Below are positions 46,136 to 54,691 of a stretch of DNA of 64,000 nt, in pieces. The translations under genes and the position numbers were made by a program. The notes under the pieces were generated by a model that did not search any database, had not been told where the DNA came from, and was given only the letters and a program-made list of their open reading frames with translations. How positions within the stretch are numbered: position 1 is the first letter of the stretch; every line of letters starts with the position of its first letter. The stretch is from Sulfurimonas sp. HSL-1716 (GTDB lineage Bacteria > Campylobacterota > Campylobacteria > Campylobacterales > Sulfurimonadaceae): assembly GCF_039645975.1 (NCBI RefSeq), contig NZ_CP147918.1, positions 620,001 to 684,000 on the forward strand, given 5' to 3'.

Positions 46136-46939
46136 TTATGAACGTACGTTTTCGATAGCTTTTTCGAAGCTTTCCATATCAAGCCCGTAAGCGGTAACGA
46201 GTTTTTTCGCCTGGGCAACGCTTTCATCCGTGATAACACCGTTTATCGGAACTGCAACACGGGCAACATGCAGGCTTTGCGCACCTTTTTTGATATCATC
46301 GTCCGCGTTTTGAGGTTCGACGCAATGGCGGATAGTTTCCACCAGCTTCTCCTCAAATTTCCAATGCGTAAATATGGATGCGCTCACTTCGGGTGCATGT
46401 ACGCCTACGACTTCGATCTCCGTTGCTTCCACGTTTTGAGAATCTTTAAGTGTGTCTCTGAATTTTTCTTGCAGTTTTTCCTCTATGACGTATTGTGAGA
46501 TCAAGACTTTACCGATCTCGACCAAAAATGCAGCAGGAGACAAAACACCAAGAAGCTTAGGATCTTTTTTAATGTACCAGGAGGTAACGATCGCATGCTG
46601 CTTTTTAGAGAGTTCCGCGAACTCGGTATTTGTTATACCGTAGGAGGAGAGATCTAACGGAAAGCTTTTTTTAACGATGCTCGCCAATGCAAAACCGCGG
46701 ACGGTACCCATACCAAAAAGGCCTACTGCCTGACTTATGGCGTTTATCTCACGTGAAAATCCGTAAAGCGGCGAGTTTGCGGCTTTTAAGATGTCTGCGG
46801 TCAAGAGCGGATCTTTTTCCAAGATCTTTACCATATCGTTAAAAGTCGAGTTAGGATTTTGATACACGGCTTCTATCTGCATCGCAGATTCGGGAAGAGG
46901 CGGAAGCTGTCTAATTTGTTGCAATAGTCTATCGTTCAT
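46136..46939 (-). CDS. HDOD-domain signalling protein
   Basis: 267 residues: LPPLPESAMQI, ILEKDPLLTADILKAANSPLYG, ISQAVGLFGMGTVRGFAL and VGVHAPEVSASIFTHWKF are typical HDOD segments. HDOD is an HD-like fold lacking the full metal site, so it acts as a regulator and not as a phosphodiesterase. It is often linked to c-di-GMP or motility control. No second domain. It is 8 bp upstream of rnr. Confidence 0.9.
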   Translation of the reverse strand: MNDRLLQQIRQLPPLPESAMQIEAVYQNPNSTFNDMVKILEKDPLLTADILKAANSPLYGFSREINAISQAVGLFGMGTVRGFALASIVKKSFPLDLSSYGITNTEFAELSKKQHAIVTSWYIKKDPKLLGVLSPAAFLVEIGKVLISQYVIEEKLQEKFRDTLKDSQNVEATEIEVVGVHAPEVSASIFTHWKFEEKLVETIRHCVEPQNADDDIKKGAQSLHVARVAVPINGVITDESVAQAKKLVTAYGLDMESFEKAIENVRS

Positions 46940-47035
46940 ATAGTATCCTGTAACCGTTTATTTATGTAGCATTATATTACAGCAAACGTAAAGTAAAATT
47001 AAAATTAAAAATAAATATGTTAAAATCCCAAAAAA

Positions 47036-47084
47036 CTGACCCGCAAGATATGTCGTTTTCAGGTGATTTGGCAATCGCTGCGGG
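47036..47084 (+). promoter_or_regulatory. Possible structured leader (pseudoknot-like)
   Basis: CCCGCA (47040-47045) pairs with TGCGGG (47079-47084); directly inside, GTGATT (47063-47068) pairs with AATCGC (47073-47078) around TGGC. CTGA (47036-47039) can pair with TCAG (47059-47062), interleaving with the first stem as in an H-type pseudoknot. It ends about 12 bp before an AAGGAAC ribosome site. I match it to no known riboswitch. Confidence 0.35.
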
Positions 47085-47107
47085 CTTATTTGAAAAAGGA
47101 ACTTTTA

Positions 47108-47440
47108 ATGCAGACAAGCGCAATGTTAAATCAGCTCGGATATACGCCAAACGATACTTTGGTCGAACAGTTTCACCGTATCAAACAAAATACGAACGGC
47201 TATGACAAAATAGAGAAGCACATTATGGATCTCAACGATTCTCTCAAGCCGATAGGCGGATATGTCGCGATGTCGAATTCGAACGATTTTTTGAAGATCA
47301 AGGTCGAGGCGGCAAACCAGGCATTAAAAGAGGAAGCTTTTGAAAAGATAGATCATTTTGCCAAAAAATTCAAAGTCGAACTTCAAAAGGTGGACGGGAA
47401 AGATACATTTTATATCATAGGTTTCGGTAAGGAACTTTGA
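47108..47440 (+). CDS. Small uncharacterised protein before greA
   Basis: 110 residues, soluble and helical, beginning MQTSAMLNQLGYTPND and ending KDTFYIIGFGKEL. No motif recognised. The ATG at 47108 follows AAGGAAC; the frame extends to 47063, but that part lies in the structured leader. It is followed one base later by greA, so it is co-transcribed with it. Confidence 0.7.
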   Translation: MQTSAMLNQLGYTPNDTLVEQFHRIKQNTNGYDKIEKHIMDLNDSLKPIGGYVAMSNSNDFLKIKVEAANQALKEEAFEKIDHFAKKFKVELQKVDGKDTFYIIGFGKEL

Positions 47441-47441
47441 T

Positions 47442-47966
47442 TTGAAAGAACCGATGACGCTTGAGGGTTACGATCTGCTTTTGGAGGAGTTCAAATATCT
47501 TCTGGAGGTGGAAAAACCCCGTGTCACACATGAAAAACAGGTCGCCGCAGCACAGGGCGACAGAAGCGAGAACGCAGAGTATCACGCTGCAAAAGAGCAG
47601 CTCCGCCACATCGACAAAAGACTTTTTTATCTCAACTCCATGATCGAAAAAGCCGTCGTCATAGACCCTTCGGAATTGGATCATTCCAGAGTTCATTTCG
47701 GAGCTACGGTGGAGGTGGAAAATCTGCAGGACGACAGCAGCGAGACATATACGATCTGCGGCGTTTTGGAAGCCGAACCCGAAAACGGACTGATCTCGGT
47801 GCATTCGCCGCTGGCAAAAGCTTTGATCGGAAAATCCGAAGAGGAGCAGTTTTTTATAAACCTGCCCGGCGGAAAAAAAGAGTATGAGATCGTAAATATC
47901 TCGTACACACCCCTGTTTCAACTAAAGAAAAACATCCGTACGAAAAAAGATTTTGGATTTCACTGA
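47442..47966 (+). CDS. greA: Transcription elongation factor GreA
   Basis: Rescues backtracked RNA polymerase by stimulating transcript cleavage. 174 residues: N-terminal coiled coil with MTLEGYDLLLEEFKYLL, the tip GDRSENAEYHAAKEQLRHID (the usual DLSENAEY is DRSENAEY) and a C-terminal FKBP-like domain. TTG at 47442 or ATG at 47454 could be the start; GreA proteins usually begin close to the second. Confidence 0.92.
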   Translation: MKEPMTLEGYDLLLEEFKYLLEVEKPRVTHEKQVAAAQGDRSENAEYHAAKEQLRHIDKRLFYLNSMIEKAVVIDPSELDHSRVHFGATVEVENLQDDSSETYTICGVLEAEPENGLISVHSPLAKALIGKSEEEQFFINLPGGKKEYEIVNISYTPLFQLKKNIRTKKDFGFH

Positions 47967-48046
47967 TTTTATCCGGCCTTTGGCTCCAAGGCTGTTTATG
48001 GATCAAAAAGATTTTTTGTTTCATCAAAGTTTTACCACTATTTGGA

Positions 48047-48052
48047 TATAAT
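48047..48052 (+). promoter_or_regulatory. -10 box of purL
   Basis: TATAAT 35 bp before the purL GTG. Upstream, at 47973-47991, a GCCTT/AAGGC hairpin may mark the end of greA. Confidence 0.45.
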
Positions 48053-48087
48053 CTCCCTTTAAAAACCAATAACCTTAGGAATAGTAC

Positions 48088-50301
48088 GTGAGCCAACAAC
48101 TTCCAGATATAGATAAACTACTATCTCAACATAAACTTTCTCAGCTAGATTACGCAAACATCAAAAAAATACTCGGGCGTGAACCGAACCTTGTAGAACT
48201 TGGAATATTCTCCGCGATGTGGAGCGAGCATTGTAGTTACAAATCTTCTAAAAAATATTTAAGAGGCTTTCCGACACAAGCGCCGTGGGTCATTCAGGGT
48301 CCGGGAGAAAATGCGGGAGTCATCGATATCGGCGGCGGATATGCAGCCGTATTTAAAATGGAGTCTCACAACCACCCGAGCTTTATCGAGCCGTATCAAG
48401 GCGCAGCGACAGGTGTAGGCGGGATCATGCGTGACGTCTTTACCATGGGAGCCCGTCCTGTAGCAAACCTAAACGCACTGCGCTTTGGTAATGTTCTTCG
48501 CGGTGACAAAGTCAGCGCACACCAGCGTTTTTTGGTTCGCGGTGTCGTTGAAGGTATCGGCGGATACGGTAACTGTATGGGAGTACCGACTATCGGCGGT
48601 GAGACAAGTTTTGACGACTGTTACAACGGAAACATTCTTGTAAACGCGTTTACTTTGGGTCTTGCAAAAAGCGATGAGATATTTTACGGAAAAGCAGAAG
48701 GTATCGGCAATCCTGTAATTTACGTTGGAAGTAAAACGGGACGCGACGGTCTTGGCGGGGCTGTCATGAGTTCTGACAGCTTCACAGAGGAGTCCAAGTC
48801 TCTTCGTCCGACAGTCCAAGTGGGTGACCCGTTCACTGAAAAACTTCTGCTGGAAGCTTGTCTGGAACTTTTCAAGACCGACTACGTCGTAGGTATCCAG
48901 GATATGGGTGCCGCGGGTCTTACATCAAGCTCGTTTGAGATGGCTGGGCGTTCGGGCTCGGGAATGATAATGCATCTTGACAAAGTACCTGCCCGCGAAG
49001 AGGGAATGACTCCGTATGAGTTTATGCTCAGTGAATCCCAAGAGCGTATGCTTCTTTGTGCGAAAAAAGGAAGCGAACAGGCGATCATCGACATCTTTGA
49101 AAAATGGGATCTTGACGCTGCGGTCGTAGGTGAAGTAACAGACACCGGAAGAATGGAGCTTTTCTGGCACGGAGAAAAATGTGCGGACGTTCCGGTCGAT
49201 CCTGTAAGTGAAGAAGCACCGGTGTTAGACCGTCCGACTACTCGTCCTGCATACTTAGATACGATTCGCGACGTGACACTGAACGACTTTGACAAAGTGA
49301 GCAACCAAGACGCGTTTGCTAAACTCATCAGGTCTATGGAAGTGGTGGACAAGTCTTGGATATATGAGCAGTACGACTCTATGGTACAAACCAACACGAT
49401 CAAAAAAGGCGGAAGTCTTGACGCATCCGTTATCCGTGTAAAAGAGAACGGCGCGGCACTTGCCATGAGTGCTGATTGTAACGTCCGTTACTGTTACGTT
49501 GATCCTAGAAACGGTGCTGCGGCCGCGGTCATAGAGAGCGGAAGAAACGTAGCGATGTCGGGAGCCAGACCGCTTGCCATTACCGACTGTCTCAACTACG
49601 GAAACCCTGAGAACCCTGAAGTCATGTGGCAGTTTGCACAAGGGTGTGAAGGTATCAAAGAGGCGTGTGCAGAGCTTACGACTCCGGTCATCGGCGGAAA
49701 CGTCTCTCTTTACAACGAGACTGACAAGATCTCCGTTTTCCCTACGCCGTCTATCGCGACCGTGGGTGTGAACGAAGATGAAAACAAAGTGTTGATGTCG
49801 AGCTTCCAGGCTAACGGAAATCTCCTTTACCTTGTAGGGGATACAAAAAGCGAGTTCGGCGGATCGCTTTACATGAAAGAGCTTTACAGCGTAGTAGCAG
49901 GAAAGATGCCTGAGATCAACTACGTAAAAGAGCTTGCTCTTTGGGACTTGGTCATCGAAGCGAACAAAAAAGGTCTCTTAGAGTGTGCCAAAGACTGCAG
50001 CTCAGGCGGTGCGGTGATGGCACTGGCGAAGATGAGTGCGGTCAGCGGTCTTGGATGTAACACGGGTATGGATGTAAGCGATGAGAGAGATATCTTCTCC
50101 GAGAGCTTCTCACGCGCCATCATAGAGGTAAAACCTGAGAATGCTAAAGCGTTTGAGGAGATGGCTGCAAAACTGCCTTTTCAAAAGATAGGAACGGTAG
50201 GCGGAGAGCACTTTACATGTAACAATGTCTTTATGACCATGAGAGAGCTTCAGGATAACTACTTCAATACTTTCAAGACAGTTATAGAGAGTGATCTGTA
50301 A
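48088..50301 (+). CDS. purL: Phosphoribosylformylglycinamidine synthase, synthetase subunit
   Basis: ATP-dependent amidation of FGAR. 737 residues, the small form that works with separate PurQ and PurS (both encoded at 9.6-10.5 kb). [61 protein letters not shown] and the second-half [14 protein letters not shown] are intact. GTG start. A clear terminator follows. Confidence 0.97.
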   Translation: MSQQLPDIDKLLSQHKLSQLDYANIKKILGREPNLVELGIFSAMWSEHCSYKSSKKYLRGFPTQAPWVIQGPGENAGVIDIGGGYAAVFKMESHNHPSFIEPYQGAATGVGGIMRDVFTMGARPVANLNALRFGNVLRGDKVSAHQRFLVRGVVEGIGGYGNCMGVPTIGGETSFDDCYNGNILVNAFTLGLAKSDEIFYGKAEGIGNPVIYVGSKTGRDGLGGAVMSSDSFTEESKSLRPTVQVGDPFTEKLLLEACLELFKTDYVVGIQDMGAAGLTSSSFEMAGRSGSGMIMHLDKVPAREEGMTPYEFMLSESQERMLLCAKKGSEQAIIDIFEKWDLDAAVVGEVTDTGRMELFWHGEKCADVPVDPVSEEAPVLDRPTTRPAYLDTIRDVTLNDFDKVSNQDAFAKLIRSMEVVDKSWIYEQYDSMVQTNTIKKGGSLDASVIRVKENGAALAMSADCNVRYCYVDPRNGAAAAVIESGRNVAMSGARPLAITDCLNYGNPENPEVMWQFAQGCEGIKEACAELTTPVIGGNVSLYNETDKISVFPTPSIATVGVNEDENKVLMSSFQANGNLLYLVGDTKSEFGGSLYMKELYSVVAGKMPEINYVKELALWDLVIEANKKGLLECAKDCSSGGAVMALAKMSAVSGLGCNTGMDVSDERDIFSESFSRAIIEVKPENAKAFEEMAAKLPFQKIGTVGGEHFTCNNVFMTMRELQDNYFNTFKTVIESDL

Positions 50302-50321
50302 TCTCTCTCATATAACCTTTC

Positions 50322-50349
50322 AAGCCCGATTCTGTGGGCTTTTTTTTCT
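50322..50349 (+). terminator. Rho-independent terminator of purL
   Basis: AAGCCC (50322-50327) pairs with GGGCTT (50336-50341) across an eight-base loop and runs straight into a tract of T. A textbook terminator 21 bp after the purL stop. Confidence 0.9.
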
Positions 50350-50361
50350 TACATGTAAGCA
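50345..50361. repeat. 17-bp direct repeat, left copy, flanking mazEF
   Basis: TTTCTTACATGTAAGCA. It contains the 12-bp perfect palindrome CTTACATGTAAG. An identical copy lies at 51065-51081, so the two bracket mazEF exactly. Confidence 0.75.
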
Positions 50362-50392
50362 AATCTTGATACATAACTACTTCTCAAACAGA

Positions 50393-50421
50393 TTGACATT
50401 TAAATGTAATTACAATATAAT
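50393..50421 (+). promoter_or_regulatory. mazEF promoter with palindromic operator
   Basis: TTGACA (50393-50398), 17-bp spacer, TATAAT (50416-50421): a perfect consensus promoter, rare in this genome. The spacer holds the 10-bp perfect palindrome TGTAATTACA (50405-50414), and ATTAC recurs across the -10. This is a likely autoregulatory site for MazE or MazE-MazF. Confidence 0.75.
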
Positions 50422-50442
50422 TACTTAAAAAAGGAGTTGAAG

Positions 50443-50703
50443 ATGACGACTTTAATTAAGATCGGTAACTCGCAAGGTATTCGGCTTCCAAAAACTATCA
50501 TCAAACAAGCTCACTTAGAAAGTGCAAATCTGGAGTTTGAAGTTGTGGAAAATGGCTTGTTGATCAAACCCGTCAACAATGTTGGCAGAGAAGCATGGAA
50601 AGAAAATATCAATAGTGTACTATCTGCCCATAAAAACAAAAAAGATGAAGCACTTTTAGATGATCTGCTCGATGACAGTGACTTGGATGACTACGAATGG
50701 TAG
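50443..50703 (+). CDS. mazE: MazE-type antitoxin
   Basis: 86 residues: N-terminal AbrB/MazE DNA-binding fold (TTLIKIGNSQGIRLPKTIIKQA) and a flexible, very acidic C-terminus (LLDDLLDDSDLDDYEW) that would wrap and block the toxin. The ATG at 50443 follows AAAGGAG; an in-frame TTG 6 bp upstream overlaps that site and is unlikely. It overlaps mazF by 7 bp. Confidence 0.92.
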   Translation: MTTLIKIGNSQGIRLPKTIIKQAHLESANLEFEVVENGLLIKPVNNVGREAWKENINSVLSAHKNKKDEALLDDLLDDSDLDDYEW

Positions 50704-51023
50704 TCGATACAAAAAGATTTGAGATCTATCTGGTGAAATTAAATCCAACAGTCGGCTCTGAGATACAAAAAACACGCCCCTGCATCATCATCTCGCCAAA
50801 TGAGATGAATGTGTTAAACACCGTCATAGTAGCACCCATGACAAGCAAAGGGTTTGATTTTATATTTAGACCGAAGATAAAGTTTGAAAATAAAAACGGA
50901 CTAGTACTGCTAGATCAGATCAGAACCGTAGATAAGGCAAGGTTGGTAAAAAAAATCGGCGAGGTCGATGAGAAGGTGTCGAAAAGTATTTCAAATATGC
51001 TTGTGAAGATGTTTGAGTATTAA
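50697..51023 (+). CDS. mazF: MazF-type mRNA endonuclease toxin
   Basis: 108 residues of the CcdB/PemK fold: FEIYLVKLNPTVGSEIQKTRPCIIIS, the segment VAPMTSKG, and GLVLLDQIRTVDKARLVKKIG, with the conserved Arg and Ser/Thr for sequence-specific mRNA cleavage. It begins inside the end of mazE, as usual for this pair. Downstream comes the second 17-bp repeat. Confidence 0.93.
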   Translation: MVVDTKRFEIYLVKLNPTVGSEIQKTRPCIIISPNEMNVLNTVIVAPMTSKGFDFIFRPKIKFENKNGLVLLDQIRTVDKARLVKKIGEVDEKVSKSISNMLVKMFEY

Positions 51024-51064
51024 ATTACAGATGAGAGAATTTTTCATTCTTTTTAGTATAAATA

Positions 51065-51081
51065 TTTCTTACATGTAAGCA
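51065..51081. repeat. 17-bp direct repeat, right copy, flanking mazEF
   Basis: Identical to the copy at 50345-50361 (TTTCTTACATGTAAGCA), 41 bp after the mazF stop and 12 bp before the inverted-repeat element. Confidence 0.75.
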
Positions 51082-51093
51082 TTTTTTATTGAC

Positions 51094-51491
51094 TTCTCTC
51101 ATACTTTTTTTTACCGCAAAAAAAGTATGCAAAAAAGCTCGAGTCACGGTTGGATTTTTTCACGCCTTTTTTCGGTCGTTGCGTCTAAAAATCAAAAACT
51201 CACTTCGTTCAAACAGTTTAATTTTCTTAACGACTCCACTCGGTCAAAAAAGCTAAAATCCAAAGTGACACAAAAGAGAACGCCGACCAAACTCTTTTCG
51301 TCAGTTGCAACCCCTGCAGAGCCGAGAAATAGTAAAGTAATGACGTAAAGAAAATGCAACTGTCTGAACGAAGTGAGTTTTGCATTTTTAGGAATGGATT
51401 TACTAGTTCTTGGGAACCTAACGAAGTTAGGCTCGAAGCCGTTGCAAGAGCTTTTTGGTACTTTTTTGCGGAGAAAAAAGTACAGAGAGAA
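51094..51491. repeat. ~400-bp non-coding element with long inverted repeats
   Basis: The ends are imperfect inverted copies of each other (51094-51150 and 51440-51491). Each starts TTCTCTC and holds a strong hairpin: CATACTTTTTTT/AAAAAAAGTATG (12 bp, 51100-51129) on the left and GTACTTTTTT/AAAAAAGTAC (10 bp, 51458-51483) on the right. Inside, 51195-51218 and 51358-51381 are inverted copies with 23 of 24 bases matching. Short open frames inside are low-complexity and have no ribosome sites. It looks like a MITE-type or structural-RNA element. The stretch 51024-51614 holds nothing else except the direct repeat and a -10 box (TATAAT, 51542-51547). Confidence 0.7.
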
Positions 51492-51614
51492 ACTTTTTAT
51501 ATGAAAGTATTTATTTCTTTTATTATATTGAGATAAATAAGTATAATATTTATTTAATGAATGCTTATGCTTATGCTTATGAATAAGAAATTGTTCAAAA
51601 AGAAAAGGAAATTA

Positions 51615-52067
51615 ATGGAGTACATGTTAGATACAAATATATTTAATATTATTTTAGATGAAGAAAAAATCAATATTAGTGATTTCAAGAATAATATTAC
51701 GTGTTATGCAACACATATCCAATATGATGAGATAAATAAAACAAAGTCTGAAAAACGAAGAAATGAATTAAATCAGATATTTTCTCTTGTTCGAGATGCA
51801 ATGTTACCTACAGAAACTTTTGTTTTAGATAAGTCAAGATATGATGCAGCAAGACTTAGTGATGGAGTTCTTTATCAAGAAATAAAAAACTATATGAATA
51901 CACTAAATAAAAAGAAAAAAAAGAATGAAGAAGATGCTCTTATTGCTGAAACTGCAATAAAAAATAATTTAGTACTGGTTACTAGTGATCCAGAACTTCG
52001 TCAAGCTATGAAAAAATTTAATGGTAAGGTTGCTGAATTTACTGATATTTATCCAAATGAGATTTAA
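51615..52067 (+). CDS. Orphan PIN-domain ribonuclease-like protein
   Basis: 150 residues with the PIN acidic set: MLDTNIF (D5), a Glu in QYDEINK, EEDALIAETAI and TSDPELRQ. This is VapC-like, suggesting a toxin RNase, but no antitoxin gene is next to it. ATG at 51615 after AAAGGAAA; the frame opens upstream through three ATGCTT hexamers (51561-51578), which I exclude. The gene is much more AT-rich and Lys/Asn-rich than its neighbours, a sign of transfer. Confidence 0.8.
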   Translation: MEYMLDTNIFNIILDEEKINISDFKNNITCYATHIQYDEINKTKSEKRRNELNQIFSLVRDAMLPTETFVLDKSRYDAARLSDGVLYQEIKNYMNTLNKKKKKNEEDALIAETAIKNNLVLVTSDPELRQAMKKFNGKVAEFTDIYPNEI

Positions 52068-52097
52068 TATATTTACATATAAAGGAGATCTATAAAA

Positions 52098-52409
52098 CTA
52101 AATCTCCTCCATCCTAAAAACCTCATAAGCCACCTCTTCATAGGGGTGAGTCTCTTTTAAGACCTCCACAGCCTTTTTGATGAGCTCATCTTTACATATC
52201 ATCTCGACTTTATACTCCTCGACCACTTCGAGCTTGTCGAGCTCACCGATGTGGGGATTTGCACCATTTACGGGCTTGAACTGTCCGTGCCCCAGAGTCT
52301 CGAAACTGCAGCACTCGTAGTTCTCGTATCTTCCCGCGCCAATGTCGAAAAGGGCTTGTTTTGTTTTCTCTTTCGCTTCTACGGGGACGAAGTAGGTCAG
52401 TTTGTACAT
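52098..52409 (-). CDS. NIF3/YqfO-type CutA-fold domain protein
   Basis: 103 residues: MYKLTYFVPVEAKEKTKQALFD, GAGRYENYECCSF, GHGQFKPVNGANPHIG and THPYEEVAYEVF match the CutA-like insert domain found inside some NIF3 proteins, here alone. Role unknown, perhaps metal- or ligand-binding. The ATG at 52409 is chosen for the GGAG six bases upstream. Confidence 0.85.
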   Translation of the reverse strand: MYKLTYFVPVEAKEKTKQALFDIGAGRYENYECCSFETLGHGQFKPVNGANPHIGELDKLEVVEEYKVEMICKDELIKKAVEVLKETHPYEEVAYEVFRMEEI

Positions 52410-52457
52410 GAAAGGCTCCAAGTTCGTTTGGAGCTATTGTAACGAAAAAATCCCTCT

Positions 52458-52934
52458 TTACAGATACATGAACTGCGAGAGGAAGATCATGATGATGACG
52501 AGGGAAAGAGGGAAGATGTGGCTTTTAAATACCCAGGGGTTGATGCCGAAGAACTTCTGATTTATCCCGCGCAGTCCCAGCCACAGACCGAAAAACGCTT
52601 TAATGGCGAGCATGATCTGAAAACGGCTCAGTCCGTCGCTGCCGATCTCTCCAAAGATCTGAGAGAACATGTACAGTCCGCTTGCAACCGCGACCATAAG
52701 TGCGTAGGGGACCACTTTTCTTACATGGACCATGATGGCTTCTTTTGCTTTTTTCGCTTCCTCTGCGGGAAGGTTAAGAGGCATTTTTGATAAGAAAAGA
52801 TTGTCGACAAATAAGAAACCGCCGTATATGAAGATGGCGTAAAGATGGATTGTGTGTACGATTGTGTATACGATAAGAGACCCTTTTTTTATTTTTATTA
52901 TATATTTTTTTATAAAAGGAATCGTTGACACCAA
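52458..52934 (-). CDS. Four-helix membrane protein, CopD/DUF2269-like
   Basis: About 158 residues with four membrane helices: IVHTIHLYAIFIYGGFLFVD, VVPYALMVAVASGLYMF, MLAIKAFFGLWLGLRG and FPLSLVIIMIFLSQFMYL. The membrane histidine near the N-terminus and the layout resemble CopD-type proteins. There is no ATG in frame; TTG (52934) or GTG (52931) is the only start seen, and the N-terminus is very AT-rich, so the true start is uncertain. Function unknown. Confidence 0.65.
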   Translation of the reverse strand: MVSTIPFIKKYIIKIKKGSLIVYTIVHTIHLYAIFIYGGFLFVDNLFLSKMPLNLPAEEAKKAKEAIMVHVRKVVPYALMVAVASGLYMFSQIFGEIGSDGLSRFQIMLAIKAFFGLWLGLRGINQKFFGINPWVFKSHIFPLSLVIIMIFLSQFMYL

Positions 52935-53018
52935 TCAAGTCATGTGTTCGTTTGAAGTTTACTTTTATCTAAACTCTATTTGGGTAAAATTTCGCAATTT
53001 ATTTATACAAGGTCATGA

Positions 53019-54554
53019 ATGAAAAGAGCATTACTAAGTGTCAGTGACAAAAGCAACATCGTCGAATTTGCAAGATCACTGGTATCCAATGGATTTCAGA
53101 TAATCTCTACGGGCGGAACATACAAGATTTTGGTCGAAAACGGCATCGAAGCGATAGAGATAGACGAAGTAACGAAGTTTCCTGAATGTTTTGAAGGGCG
53201 TGTTAAAACACTGAACCCATACGTTCACGGGGGTATCTTACATCGCCGCGACAAACAGTCTCACCTGGATCAGGCAAAAGAGCTCGGTGTTGAGGCGATA
53301 GACCTCGTATGTGTGAACCTTTACCCGTTCAAAGCGACTATCGAGAAAACGGATGATTTTGAAGAGATCATCGAAAACATCGACATCGGCGGACCTGCGA
53401 TGGTAAGAAGTGCTGCAAAGAACTTTGAGGGCGTCATCATCGTAACAGACCCGAGTGACTACTCTGTAGTTCTAGATGCTATAGAAAAAGACACGAACAC
53501 GGTAGAGTTCAGACGCTCGCTCATGATAAAAGCGTACGAGCATACAGCAGCGTATGATTCTATGATAGCAAACTACATGAACAGCCGTTTCAACGGCGGA
53601 ATGGGTGAGAAACAGTTCATCGTAGGGAACAAAGTGATGGATACCCGTTACGGTGAGAATCCGCACCAAAAAGGCGCACTTTACGAGTTTGACAAACAGT
53701 TCTCTAATAACTTCAAAACGCTCAAAGGCGAAGCAAGCTTTAACAACCTTACAGACATCAACGGCGCCGTAAAGATCGCTGCCGCGTTTGGCGATGACAA
53801 TGCCGTATGTATCGTAAAACACGGAAACCCTTGCGGTTTTGCCATTAAAGACACTCTTTTAGAGGCGTATACAGAAGCACTGAAATGCGACCCTATCTCT
53901 GCTTACGGCGGTGTTGTTGCAGTTAACGGTACGGTAGACAAAGCCTTGGCTGAAAAAATAAACGAAATCTTCATAGAAGTTCTTATCGCAGGGCGTATTA
54001 CACAAGAAGCTCAAGATGTTTTTGCTGCTAAAAAGAAGATCAAACTCTTTGAGTACGCAAGTGAAAAGCTTGTTCTTGCAAACGATACCTACGACTTCAA
54101 ACACATCGACGGCGGGTTTGTTTTTCAAGATGCCGACTACGTACGCGAAGACGAAGTGAAAAATGCAAAACTAGTTAGTTCTAAGTCTGCAAGTGAGCAA
54201 GAACTGAAAGATATGGAGATCGCTTACAAAGTGGCATCTCTTACAAAATCCAACTGTGTCGTGTATGTAAAAGACTCTGCAATGGTAGCGGTCGGTATGG
54301 GTATGACTTCCCGTGTTGATGCAAGCCAGTGTGCACTGAAAAAAGCAAAAGATATGGGTCTTGATGTTACCGGTGCTGCTCTTGCATCCGAAGCGTTTTT
54401 CCCGTTCCGTGACAGCATCGACGCTGCTGCGGCAGCGGGTGTAAAAAGCGTGATCGAGCCGGGCGGTTCGATCCGTGACGATGAGGTCATAGCCGCTGCA
54501 AACGAGCACGGTATGGCGCTTTATTTCTCTGAGACAAGACACTTCTTACACTAA
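53019..54554 (+). CDS. purH: Bifunctional AICAR transformylase / IMP cyclohydrolase
   Basis: Last two steps of IMP synthesis. 511 residues: N-terminal cyclohydrolase domain ([53 protein letters not shown]) and C-terminal transformylase domain ([54 protein letters not shown]). ATG start. Stands alone. Confidence 0.97.
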   Translation: MKRALLSVSDKSNIVEFARSLVSNGFQIISTGGTYKILVENGIEAIEIDEVTKFPECFEGRVKTLNPYVHGGILHRRDKQSHLDQAKELGVEAIDLVCVNLYPFKATIEKTDDFEEIIENIDIGGPAMVRSAAKNFEGVIIVTDPSDYSVVLDAIEKDTNTVEFRRSLMIKAYEHTAAYDSMIANYMNSRFNGGMGEKQFIVGNKVMDTRYGENPHQKGALYEFDKQFSNNFKTLKGEASFNNLTDINGAVKIAAAFGDDNAVCIVKHGNPCGFAIKDTLLEAYTEALKCDPISAYGGVVAVNGTVDKALAEKINEIFIEVLIAGRITQEAQDVFAAKKKIKLFEYASEKLVLANDTYDFKHIDGGFVFQDADYVREDEVKNAKLVSSKSASEQELKDMEIAYKVASLTKSNCVVYVKDSAMVAVGMGMTSRVDASQCALKKAKDMGLDVTGAALASEAFFPFRDSIDAAAAAGVKSVIEPGGSIRDDEVIAAANEHGMALYFSETRHFLH

Positions 54555-54567
54555 AAACAACCCCGGC

Positions 54568-54589
54568 AGACAGGTGAAATATCCTGTCT
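54568..54589 (+). terminator. Hairpin after purH
   Basis: AGACAGG and CCTGTCT form a perfect 7-bp stem with an eight-base loop, 13 bp past the purH stop. There is no T-run, so the terminator call is weak. Confidence 0.4.
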
Positions 54590-54615
54590 AGCGGCATAAA
54601 AACTCTTCAAAAAAA

Positions 54616-54650
54616 CTTGATTGACATCGACTCAACTATTGTGATATAAT
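54616..54650 (+). promoter_or_regulatory. cbpA-hspR promoter with HAIR-like HspR operator
   Basis: CTTGATT-N7-ACTCAAC (54616-54636) matches the HAIR consensus at 12 of 14 positions with exact spacing. It overlaps a consensus promoter: TTGACA (54621-54626), 18-bp spacer, TATAAT (54645-54650). It is the same architecture as at clpB, and fits autorepression by HspR. Confidence 0.85.
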
Positions 54651-54691
54651 CCGACATAAACAATTAATATATATTTTCAGGATTTAAAGAT

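Noticed and set aside
47017-47205. 62-residue open frame before greA's neighbour
   Set aside because: Overlaps the better-supported gene at 47108 in another frame and the structured leader; no ribosome site.
51127-51348. 73-residue open frame inside the inverted-repeat element
   Set aside because: Low-complexity Lys/Ser/Thr sequence, no ribosome site, and the DNA is explained by the repeat structure.
51354-51536. 60-residue open frame in the right arm of the same element
   Set aside because: Spans an inverted-repeat arm and the terminal hairpin; no ribosome site or family similarity.
51561-51578. ATGCTT hexamer repeats as phase-variation tract
   Set aside because: Six-base units keep the reading frame and lie upstream of the likely start, so slippage would not switch the gene; an effect on promoter spacing cannot be excluded.
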